From: Chloroflexota bacterium
Lineage (GTDB): Bacteria; Chloroflexota; Anaerolineae; Anaerolineales; Villigracilaceae
DNA length: 7,483 nt
NCBI GenBank assembly: GCA_016191985.1
Contig: JACPVB010000298.1
Span: 1 to 7,483 of the forward strand
Reading direction: 5' to 3'
Below, in pieces: positions 1 through 5,643 of this stretch (positions are counted from its first letter, which is position 1; each line of letters starts with the position of its first letter). Made by a program: the position numbers and the translations under genes. The notes beneath the pieces were generated by a model. The model saw nothing but the letters and a program-made list of their open reading frames with translations, had not been told where the DNA came from and ran no database searches.

Positions 1-250
1 AACGACCAGCATAGGTCAAGTCATCCCGCAAATCTTCCTGCGAATAGTGGCGGGACACGCCGCGCTGGCCCAATAGAACACCGAACTCGAATTTTGTCAT
101 ATCGCACAACTGGCGTGCCTTGCCAAAGGACAAAATTCCCTGCGCATACAGGGAAACGGCAAGCTCGATCAACATGCGTTGCTGGCGTTCGCTTCCCGGC
201 AGGCGCATTGCTTCTGCTACAGTATCTGGAATTTCAAGATGGATTGCCAT
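1..250 (-). CDS. UPF0175 family protein (VapB-like antitoxin candidate), 3' end beyond window
   Basis: Read on the minus strand from an ATG at 250, 83 residues are visible without a stop before the window edge. The protein begins MAIHLEIPDTVAEAMRLPG. It continues with a helix (ERQQRMLIELAVSLYAQGILS), a helix-turn-helix-like part (FGKARQLCDMTKFEFGVLLGQRGV) and an acidic end (YSQEDLRDDLTYA). This layout is what I know of the UPF0175 family, small proteins of about 80-100 residues, so only a few codons should be missing. Family members are usually the antitoxin-like partner of a PIN-domain (DUF3368-type) toxin encoded just downstream, which here would lie left of position 1. That partner is an expectation, not something seen. 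An AGGAG ribosome site (258-262) sits 7 bases before the ATG. The gene is divergent from maf. Family assignment is by recalled pattern, without a profile search. Confidence 0.8.
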   Translation of the reverse strand, partial: MAIHLEIPDTVAEAMRLPGSERQQRMLIELAVSLYAQGILSFGKARQLCDMTKFEFGVLLGQRGVSRHYSQEDLRDDLTYAGR

Positions 251-268
251 ACTACAGCTCCTGCCGAT

Positions 269-274
269 ATTATA
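269..274 (-). promoter_or_regulatory. -10 box (TATAAT) for the UPF0175 gene
   Basis: On the minus strand this is a perfect TATAAT, 18 bases before the ATG at 250. The -35 region (around 292-297, GATAAG on the minus strand) is weak. The predicted transcript start near 262 would give a very short leader beginning at the AGGAG ribosome site. The call rests on the exact -10 match and its position only. Confidence 0.45.
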
Positions 275-316
275 GCGCAACAAACTCCCCGCTTATCCCC
301 GATTACATAGTATCGC

Positions 317-351
317 GTGAGTGGCAAAGTCAAAATAACAGATGCACTCAC
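317..351. repeat. Inverted repeat in the divergent UPF0175/maf promoter region
   Basis: GTGAGTG (317-323) and CACTCAC (345-351) are exact reverse complements separated by 21 bases. They lie between the two divergent promoters, so they could be paired half-sites of an operator. A UPF0175 antitoxin autoregulating its own promoter is one possible binder, by inference. Two perfect 7-base arms can also arise by chance. Confidence 0.35.
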
Positions 352-410
352 AATCCCCTCAAACAGCTTAGGAACAGATGAGACAAGCGATAATCTCATA
401 AAAACTACTG

Positions 411-419
411 TGTTAGAAT
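411..419 (+). promoter_or_regulatory. Extended -10 promoter (TGtTAGAAT) of maf, probably leaderless
   Basis: The sequence TG-T-TAGAAT matches an extended -10 element (TGn plus TAnnnT). No good -35 is visible 17 bases upstream, which extended -10 promoters tolerate. Transcription would start about 7 bases after the box, at 426-427, which coincides with the GTG start codon of maf at 427. No Shine-Dalgarno-like sequence precedes either possible maf start (TTG 421 or GTG 427). Both facts point to a leaderless mRNA. Confidence 0.45.
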
Positions 420-426
420 CTTGCGC

Positions 427-1098
427 GTGAACGAGAAAAATGTTTTAGTTTTGGCATCCAACTCGCCGAGGCGCAGGCAACTGCTTGCGCTCGGGAACTG
501 GAACTTCAACGTGATCGTCGCTGATGTGGATGAAACTCAACTGGAAGGCGAATCGCCACGGGACTATGTCCTTCGGCTGGCAAGGGCCAAGGCGCTGGCG
601 ATCCAGCCCAGGGCGGAGTCGGAGGCGGTTATCATCGGCTCGGATACAACGGTTGTGGATGGGGATTCCATCCTCGGCAAACCGGTGGACAAAGAAGACG
701 CCGAACGGATGTTGAAGCAATTGCGCGGACGGACGCATCAGGTCTACACCGGGCTTGCTTTGTACAGAAAGCGGGATGGTAAAACACTGACAGAGTTATC
801 TGTGACGGATGTGCCCATGCGAAATTATTCCGATGAAGAGATTGCGGCGTACATCAAAACAGGCGACCCGATGGACAAAGCCGGCGCGTATGCGATTCAA
901 CACCCTGATTTTCAGCCCGTTGAATCCATGCAGGGATGTTATGCCAGCGTGATGGGGCTGCCCATGTGCCACGTCCTGCGTGCGCTGAAAGAATTTGACA
1001 TCGCCCCGTCGGCGGATGTGCCCTCGGCCTGCCAGTCTTTGTTGAATTACGATTGTCAGGTTTCACCCGCCATTCTGCGCGGGGAATTGATTAGGTAG
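427..1098 (+). CDS. maf: Maf family nucleoside triphosphate pyrophosphatase
   Basis: The protein (223 aa from GTG 427, 225 aa if TTG 421 is used) belongs to the Maf/YhdE family. These enzymes hydrolyse non-canonical or pyrimidine nucleoside triphosphates to monophosphates plus pyrophosphate, and are linked to septum inhibition in Bacillus. Visible signatures are LASNSPRRR (residues 9-17, the SxSPRR substrate loop), GSDTTV (71-76, with catalytic Asp73), GKP (84-86, Lys85), GRTHQVYTG, DPMDKAGAYAIQ (147-158) and VMGLPM. The GRTHQV and DKAGAYAIQ forms resemble the dTTP/UTP-specific YhdE branch, but the substrate is not provable here. Length is slightly above the usual 190-210 because of a C-terminal tail of about 25 residues after the LRALKEF helix. 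I prefer GTG 427 because it coincides with the predicted transcript start. Confidence 0.93.
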   Translation: MNEKNVLVLASNSPRRRQLLALGNWNFNVIVADVDETQLEGESPRDYVLRLARAKALAIQPRAESEAVIIGSDTTVVDGDSILGKPVDKEDAERMLKQLRGRTHQVYTGLALYRKRDGKTLTELSVTDVPMRNYSDEEIAAYIKTGDPMDKAGAYAIQHPDFQPVESMQGCYASVMGLPMCHVLRALKEFDIAPSADVPSACQSLLNYDCQVSPAILRGELIR

Positions 1099-1126
1099 CA
1101 GTTTTTTATGCTCTCGCGGTGTCCCT

Positions 1127-1144
1127 GCCGCCGAGGACGGCGGC
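1127..1144. repeat. GC-rich hairpin between maf and the PBP gene
   Basis: GCCGCCG (1127-1133) and CGGCGGC (1138-1144) form a perfect 7-bp stem with an AGGA tetraloop. No T tract follows on either strand; the T6 run at 1102-1107 lies upstream on the plus strand. It is therefore not a classical intrinsic terminator. It may be a transcript-stabilising hairpin or a copy of a small dispersed repeat. A TATAGT at 1151-1156 just downstream could be a -10 for the PBP gene but has no recognisable -35. Confidence 0.5.
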
Positions 1145-1177
1145 TTGAGCTATAGTTTAAGTTTGAAAGGAAACGTA

Positions 1178-3427
1178 ATGAAGCCATTACGCTGGATCAA
1201 TTTTGTTTTGATCATTATTTTTCTCTCTGCTTGTGTTTCCAGTGGAGATGGAGTTCTACCACCGATCTTTGGTGGCCCAACCTCCACTCCACTACCACCA
1301 CCAGTAGTAGGCATTACTCCCGCACCGGATGAAAACGCGGCAGTGACCAGGTATCTCGAAGCCCTGCAGCAGGATGATTTTGAATCCATGTACTCCATGC
1401 TGACGGAGGAAAGCCGCGGCGCGATCACTCTCGAAGATTTTTCCAAACGCTGGAACGATTCCTTGAATGCCATGAGCGCGGCCAGCATCGAGTTCGCGAT
1501 CAACTCATCCCAGATCGGTCCGCATGACGCCGAAGTGGGGTACAGCGTCACCTATAAAACTGTTCTGGCGGGTGATATTCAACGCAATATCCTGCTGCGC
1601 ATGAAAAATGAAAACAACGAGTGGAAAGTCATTTGGGATGAAGCGCAAATTTTACCGGAACTTGCGGGCGGCAACCAGCTAGTGATGGAATACAGCGTCC
1701 CTGCGCGCGGCGATATTTATGACAAGGATGGCCTGCCCATCGTTACCCAATCCGCCGCGTTCGCCTTCGGCATCCAAACAGACCTGATCGACCCGGACAT
1801 GCGCGGAGCCTTGACCACAGAACTTGGTCTGCTGTGCGGATTTGACCCGCTTGATATTGAAGACGAGATCGACGCTTCGGGACCCGGCTGGTACCTGCCG
1901 ATGTGCGAAGGGACAAAAGAGGAAGCCCAGAGATTGCTCTCCATCAGACCCGGTGGATTGGTGGTGACAGACTACGAGTCCCGTTATTACTTCCAAACCG
2001 GTCTTGCACCGCAGGCAGTGGGCTTCACACTTTCCATTTCACCGGAACAATTGAATCAATATCGCCGCCTTGGTTATAACGGCAGCGAAAAAGTCGGTCA
2101 ATCCGGCGTTGAAAAATGGGCGGAGGATTATCTGGCCGGGCAACACGGTGGCATTCTGCGTGTGGTATCTCCTGGTGGACAACCCATTTCCACCCTCGGG
2201 CAAAGTAACCCGCAGCCCGCGGACTCGGTCTACCTCACCATTGACAGCAACATGCAATCCTACGCCCAGTCTGCGATTGAATATTTCCGTGGCGCTGTTG
2301 TGATAATGGAAGTGGACACCGGCCGCATCATCGCCATGGCATCCAGCCCGGATTTCGACCCAAACGCCTTCGACCCAGCCAACGTGGCAAATAACGGCAA
2401 CATAAGTGACTTTAACGAACCCCTCTTAAACCGCGCTTCACAGGGACAGTATCCACTCGGCTCAGTGTTCAAGGTCATCACCTTCTCTGCTGCGCTTGAG
2501 AGTGGATTGTATTTGAAAGACACCCCATACGATTGTCAATACGAGTTCGCAGAGCTACAGGGCATCCCTCCGCTGCACGACTGGACATGGCAACACTGCC
2601 AAGATGCGCTTGCAGTCGGCGAGGCTTGTAATTCTTCCACAGAGCTTCCTTCCGGTCTGCTCACCTTGCAGGAAGGGCTGATGCGTTCCTGCAATCCTTA
2701 TTTTTGGCACATCGGTTTGGACTTATACAAGAATTGGGATCGCGGCGGCGACATTGCCAAAATGGCGCGCAGTTTCGGCCTTGCTTCCCCTACCGGCATT
2801 GAGCAAATCGAAGAAGCCAGCGGCCAAATCCTTGAACCCGCCAGCGAGTTGGATGCGGTTAATCAGGCAATTGGGCAGGGCGATGTACAAGTCACTCCTT
2901 TGCAGGTAGCCAGATTTATGGCGGCCATCGCCAACGGCGGGACCTTATACCGGCCACAGATCGTTGAGAAGATCCAGCCTGTGGAAGGCGACCCGTTGCT
3001 CGTATTCAAGCCAGAAGCACAGGGCACACTTCTCCTGCGCTCGGAAAATTTGGATATTCTGCGCGAAGCGCTTTTGATGGTGACACAAAACAGCCGCGGC
3101 ACCGCCACCTTCAATTTGCGCGGCCTGCAATTTGACGTGGCCGGCAAGACCGGCACCGCCGAATCAGGCAGTGGCAAATCCCATGCGTGGTTCGCCGGGT
3201 ACACCTTGAACGAAGAAAACACCGGCCTGCCCGATATTGCCATTGCGGTCATCGTTGAAAATATCGGCGAAGGCTCGGAATATGCGGTGCCTATTTTCCG
3301 CGCCATGGTGGAGACGTATCACTACGGCAGTCCGCAGCGTCCCTTCTACGATTGGGGGCAGATCGGATATCCGCCGTACACGCCTACTCCGTTTGGCGTC
3401 CCTCCGCCAGATGATGATGATAATTAA
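1178..3427 (+). CDS. Lipoprotein class B penicillin-binding protein with MecA_N (NTF2-like) domain
   Basis: A 749-aa D,D-transpeptidase that cross-links peptidoglycan outside the membrane. The start is ATG 1178, with GAAAGGA at 1165-1171; the upstream in-frame TTG 1145 lacks a ribosome site and would spoil the signal peptide. Domains in order are: lipoprotein signal with lipobox LSAC (Cys19); a Pro/Thr-rich linker (about 34-50); an NTF2-like MecA_N domain (about 51-160); a PBP dimerisation domain opening with PARGDIYDKDG (from 175); and a transpeptidase domain (about 372-712) with all three active-site motifs, SVFK (Ser429/Lys432), SCN (504-506) and KTG (657-659). The tail is Pro-rich and ends DDDDN. 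MecA_N with a class B transpeptidase is the PBP2a/PBP3-type (subclass B3) layout. Such proteins often have low beta-lactam affinity, but the sequence does not show resistance. Six further Cys (220, 243, 453, 474, 484, 505) could form disulfides. Confidence 0.93.
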   Translation: MKPLRWINFVLIIIFLSACVSSGDGVLPPIFGGPTSTPLPPPVVGITPAPDENAAVTRYLEALQQDDFESMYSMLTEESRGAITLEDFSKRWNDSLNAMSAASIEFAINSSQIGPHDAEVGYSVTYKTVLAGDIQRNILLRMKNENNEWKVIWDEAQILPELAGGNQLVMEYSVPARGDIYDKDGLPIVTQSAAFAFGIQTDLIDPDMRGALTTELGLLCGFDPLDIEDEIDASGPGWYLPMCEGTKEEAQRLLSIRPGGLVVTDYESRYYFQTGLAPQAVGFTLSISPEQLNQYRRLGYNGSEKVGQSGVEKWAEDYLAGQHGGILRVVSPGGQPISTLGQSNPQPADSVYLTIDSNMQSYAQSAIEYFRGAVVIMEVDTGRIIAMASSPDFDPNAFDPANVANNGNISDFNEPLLNRASQGQYPLGSVFKVITFSAALESGLYLKDTPYDCQYEFAELQGIPPLHDWTWQHCQDALAVGEACNSSTELPSGLLTLQEGLMRSCNPYFWHIGLDLYKNWDRGGDIAKMARSFGLASPTGIEQIEEASGQILEPASELDAVNQAIGQGDVQVTPLQVARFMAAIANGGTLYRPQIVEKIQPVEGDPLLVFKPEAQGTLLLRSENLDILREALLMVTQNSRGTATFNLRGLQFDVAGKTGTAESGSGKSHAWFAGYTLNEENTGLPDIAIAVIVENIGEGSEYAVPIFRAMVETYHYGSPQRPFYDWGQIGYPPYTPTPFGVPPPDDDDN

Positions 3428-3466
3428 CTCATGAACCAGTACCCTCTACTTGTCCTTCCGCCCGCT

Positions 3467-3512
3467 CCGCGCGCAGGGACGATGCGCTGCGGTACAAAAC
3501 CTCGCTTTTTTT
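3467..3512 (+). terminator. Candidate intrinsic terminator after the PBP gene
   Basis: CCGC-GCGCA (3467-3475) can pair with TGCGC-T-GCGG (3483-3492), giving nine pairs with one bulged T and a 7-base loop. A T7 run follows at 3506-3512. The distance to the T run is long (13 bases). A competing small hairpin, GCGGT/ACC..GC (3489-3505, with a two-base bulge), abuts the T run directly. Either could stop PBP transcription before rsgA. The geometry is imperfect, so confidence is moderate. Confidence 0.4.
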
Positions 3513-3557
3513 GTTGCTCGGTTTAATGGTTAATCTCTCTTGGTTGAATGTTGAAAC

Positions 3558-3573
3558 GCAAGATGAATCTTGC
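3558..3573. promoter_or_regulatory. Palindrome upstream of rsgA, operator candidate
   Basis: GCAAGATGAATCTTGC is a perfect inverted repeat with 7-base arms and a 2-base centre, about 40 bases before the rsgA start. A second, weaker dyad follows (CACTT 3582-3586 with AAGTG 3594-3598), just before the ribosome site. The size fits a dimeric repressor operator. No convincing promoter could be placed around it: TTGAAA (3551-3556) and TACAAA (3576-3581) are 19 bases apart and straddle it, which would suit repression. Confidence 0.35.
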
Positions 3574-3613
3574 AGTACAAACACTTCTTCATAAAGTGAA
3601 ATAAGGTAACTAT

Positions 3614-4540
3614 TTGACGAACGCGATCACCAAACACGGTTTGATCATCAAGGCCCAATCCGGTTTCTTTTGGGTGGAAACCGGGGAGGGTCTTGTCATT
3701 TGTCAATTGCGGGGGAAGTTAAAACAGGGCAGGGCCAAAGGCGATATTGCCGCGCTTGGCGACCACGTCCGCATTTCGGTTTTTGGGGATGGCAGCGGGG
3801 TCGTGGAAAATGTCGAAGAGCGCAAGCAGGCTTTGGTCAGGTTGGACCCGCGCCCGCAGGGTGAATATCAACAGGTGCTGCTGGCAAATGCCGATCAGGT
3901 TGTCTTCGTGTTTGCGTGCGCGAATCCAAATCCAAAATTAAGAATGTTGGACCGTTTCCTCGTCATCGCGGAAAAACAAAAGATTCCTCCCATTATTGTC
4001 GCAAATAAAATAGACCTCGTTGACAACGCTTCGTCTCCGCTCAGCGCGAAAGATATTTTTGGTTTGTACGAAGCCATCGGCTATCGCGTGATCTATACTT
4101 CGGCGAAAGCCGAAACGGGGTTACATGAATTGCGCGGCGCATTGAAAAATAAAATCACCGCATTGGCCGGGCCAAGCGGCGTTGGGAAATCAAGTTTGTT
4201 AAACGCGCTTCAACCCGGGCTGGGACTTGCGGTAAACGAGATCAGCTCGGCGATGAACAAGGGCAGGCACACCACCGTCACGCGCCAGATGTTCGCGCTG
4301 GAAGATGGCGGCTATGTGGCCGACACGCCCGGCTGGAAGTCGCTTGCGCTGTGGGATACGGAACCCGAAGAGATGGATGCATATTTTCCAGAATTGCGCG
4401 ATCTCGTTCCGCATTGCCAGTTCAGCGATTGCACGCATCGCCATGAACCCGGCTGCGCTGTGCTGGCCGCGTTGAAGGAAAATAAAATTCACCCCGAACG
4501 CTATGAATCATATTTAAGATTGCGGGCAGGGCAGGAATAG
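3614..4540 (+). CDS. rsgA: Ribosome small-subunit-dependent GTPase A
   Basis: RsgA/YjeQ is a 30S-stimulated GTPase that acts late in small ribosomal subunit maturation in the cytoplasm. The 308-aa protein has the family's circularly permuted GTPase order: N-terminal OB fold (about 1-75), then G4 NKID (131-134), G5 TSAK (162-165), G1/Walker A GPSGVGKS (186-193), the switch segment GRHTTVTRQ carrying the G2 Thr, and G3 DTPG (237-240). A C-terminal zinc-binding site follows, Cys268-Cys273-His275-Cys281 (CX4CXHX5C). Length and motifs are complete, so the protein should be functional. The start is TTG at 3614 with an AAGG ribosome site at 3603-3606, 7 bases upstream; no ATG or GTG is better placed. 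The 186-bp gap from the PBP gene holds a terminator-like hairpin, so it is probably transcribed separately. Confidence 0.96.
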   Translation: MTNAITKHGLIIKAQSGFFWVETGEGLVICQLRGKLKQGRAKGDIAALGDHVRISVFGDGSGVVENVEERKQALVRLDPRPQGEYQQVLLANADQVVFVFACANPNPKLRMLDRFLVIAEKQKIPPIIVANKIDLVDNASSPLSAKDIFGLYEAIGYRVIYTSAKAETGLHELRGALKNKITALAGPSGVGKSSLLNALQPGLGLAVNEISSAMNKGRHTTVTRQMFALEDGGYVADTPGWKSLALWDTEPEEMDAYFPELRDLVPHCQFSDCTHRHEPGCAVLAALKENKIHPERYESYLRLRAGQE

Positions 4541-4542
4541 TA

Positions 4543-4612
4543 ATTGACGATTTATGATTGACGATTTACGATTGGGAACTGACAACTGATAACTGACATG
4601 ACTGATAACTGG
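4543..4612. repeat. Degenerate heptamer tandem repeats filling the rsgA-holB gap
   Basis: The gap is built of 7-bp units. A 14-mer is duplicated with one mismatch (ATTGACGATTTATG at 4543-4556 and ATTGACGATTTACG at 4557-4570), followed by ATTGGGA. Then come AACTGAC (4577), AACTGAT (4584) and AACTGAC (4591). After a 2-base phase shift that creates the holB ATG come GACTGAT (4600) and AACTGG (4607). The array therefore reaches into holB codons 1-5. Heptameric short tandem repeats of this kind are known as dispersed intergenic elements in cyanobacteria. Whether this array is dispersed in its own genome cannot be seen here. Confidence 0.8.
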
Positions 4613-5587
4613 AACTTACTCGGACACGAATGGGCAGTGGATATGCTCCGCCAGCACGCCGCGCGCGGAGAGGTCCGCCATGCGTATCTTTTCTGCGGAC
4701 CTCCCGGCCTAGGCCGGCGGACGTTGGCATTGCGCCTCGCTCAGGCATTGAACTGCACCAAGCCGCTCGGGCCTGGCATCCCCTGCGGAACGTGCCGTGA
4801 TTGCAAACAGATCGAAGCCATGCAGCACCCGGATATGAACGTGATCCAGGCCGAAACTGAAGGCGGCACGCTCAAAGTGGACCAGATCCGCGAGGTACAG
4901 CGCTCGCTATCGTTGAAACCCTATCAATCAAAATACCGCGTGGCTTTGTTTTTACGTTTTCAAGAAGCCAACGATAACGCTGCAAACGCCCTGCTAAAAA
5001 CTCTCGAAGAAGCGCCCGCGCACGCCATCCTTTTATTAACCGCCGACACCCCCGAACAACTATTGCCCACCATCATCTCGCGCTGCGAAATCCTGCGCCT
5101 GCGTCCGCTGCCGCTCGAAGCTGTCGTCTCCGATTTGATGTCCCGCGGCATGGACGAAGACCGCGCCCGCCTGCTTGCCCACATTTCCGGCGGACGTCCC
5201 GGCTACGCGCGCAAACTGGCGGAGGATGCCACCCTGCTCGAAAAACGCGATGAAAGACTCGACGATCTTCAAACGCTCCTGCCTGCCCCTCGCGTGGACA
5301 AATTTTCCTACGCTGACAAACTCTCCAAAGACAAGGACGCCATGCGTCAGGTCATCATGATCTGGCTCTCCTATTGGCGGGATGTGATGCTGCGCGTGGC
5401 CGGCGCGGAAACCCCGCTCATCAACGTGGACCGCAACATGGAGATCGAATTCCTCGCCGGCAGGTTGGACCTCGCCACCGCGCGCCGCGTAGTCGCTGAC
5501 CTTGAGTCCGCACTGGAAAAGATGGATCGCAATGTGAATTCAAGGCTGCTGGCGGAAGTGTTGTTGATGGATTGGCCGGGGGTGTAA
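4598..5587 (+). CDS. holB: DNA polymerase III delta' subunit (clamp-loader ATPase-like)
   Basis: A 329-aa AAA+ family protein of the DnaX/HolB group, most like delta', a fixed subunit of the clamp loader that places the sliding clamp on DNA. The N-terminus (NWNLLGHEWAVDMLRQHAARGEVRHAYLFCGPPGLG) is typical. The P-loop reads GPPGLGRRT (34-42), with Arg41 in place of the usual Lys, fitting an ATPase-inactive delta' rather than DnaX (tau/gamma). A zinc module follows (Cys53, Cys63, Cys66, Cys69). LEEAP and the SRC motif (161-163), which supplies the arginine finger to the neighbouring subunit, are intact. The C-terminal part (about 210-329) is the collar region. The length suits delta' and is too short for tau. 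No Shine-Dalgarno precedes the ATG, which is embedded in heptamer repeats, so initiation may be weak or coupled to rsgA 57 bp upstream. Confidence 0.9.
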   Translation: MTDNWNLLGHEWAVDMLRQHAARGEVRHAYLFCGPPGLGRRTLALRLAQALNCTKPLGPGIPCGTCRDCKQIEAMQHPDMNVIQAETEGGTLKVDQIREVQRSLSLKPYQSKYRVALFLRFQEANDNAANALLKTLEEAPAHAILLLTADTPEQLLPTIISRCEILRLRPLPLEAVVSDLMSRGMDEDRARLLAHISGGRPGYARKLAEDATLLEKRDERLDDLQTLLPAPRVDKFSYADKLSKDKDAMRQVIMIWLSYWRDVMLRVAGAETPLINVDRNMEIEFLAGRLDLATARRVVADLESALEKMDRNVNSRLLAEVLLMDWPGV

Positions 5588-5643
5588 CCGATAAGTCAGC
5601 GATCTCGGAGATGGACGTCGTTTCAGGAGAGCGAATCTAAATT

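Noticed and set aside
94..381. Plus-strand open frame of 95 codons at the left end
   Set aside because: It overlaps the well-supported minus-strand UPF0175 gene and its promoter, and its composition is not protein-like. It is a shadow frame.
1145..1177. TTG at 1145 as a longer start for the PBP
   Set aside because: It overlaps the end of the hairpin region, lacks a ribosome site and would add a polar stretch before a complete lipoprotein signal. ATG 1178 has a good GAAAGGA.
2863..3306. Minus-strand open frame of 147 codons inside the PBP gene
   Set aside because: It lies opposite the conserved transpeptidase domain containing KTG, matches no family I recognise, and reflects codon bias of the real gene.
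4543..4612. CRISPR array
   Set aside because: The repeats are 7-14 bp and directly abutting, with no spacers, and no cas genes are present.
5611..5640. Nine-codon upstream reading frame (ATG 5611 to TAA 5638) before the nuclease gene
   Set aside because: The only purine-rich sequence (GGAG) touches its ATG directly, leaving no spacing for ribosome binding. Such a short frame is expected by chance.
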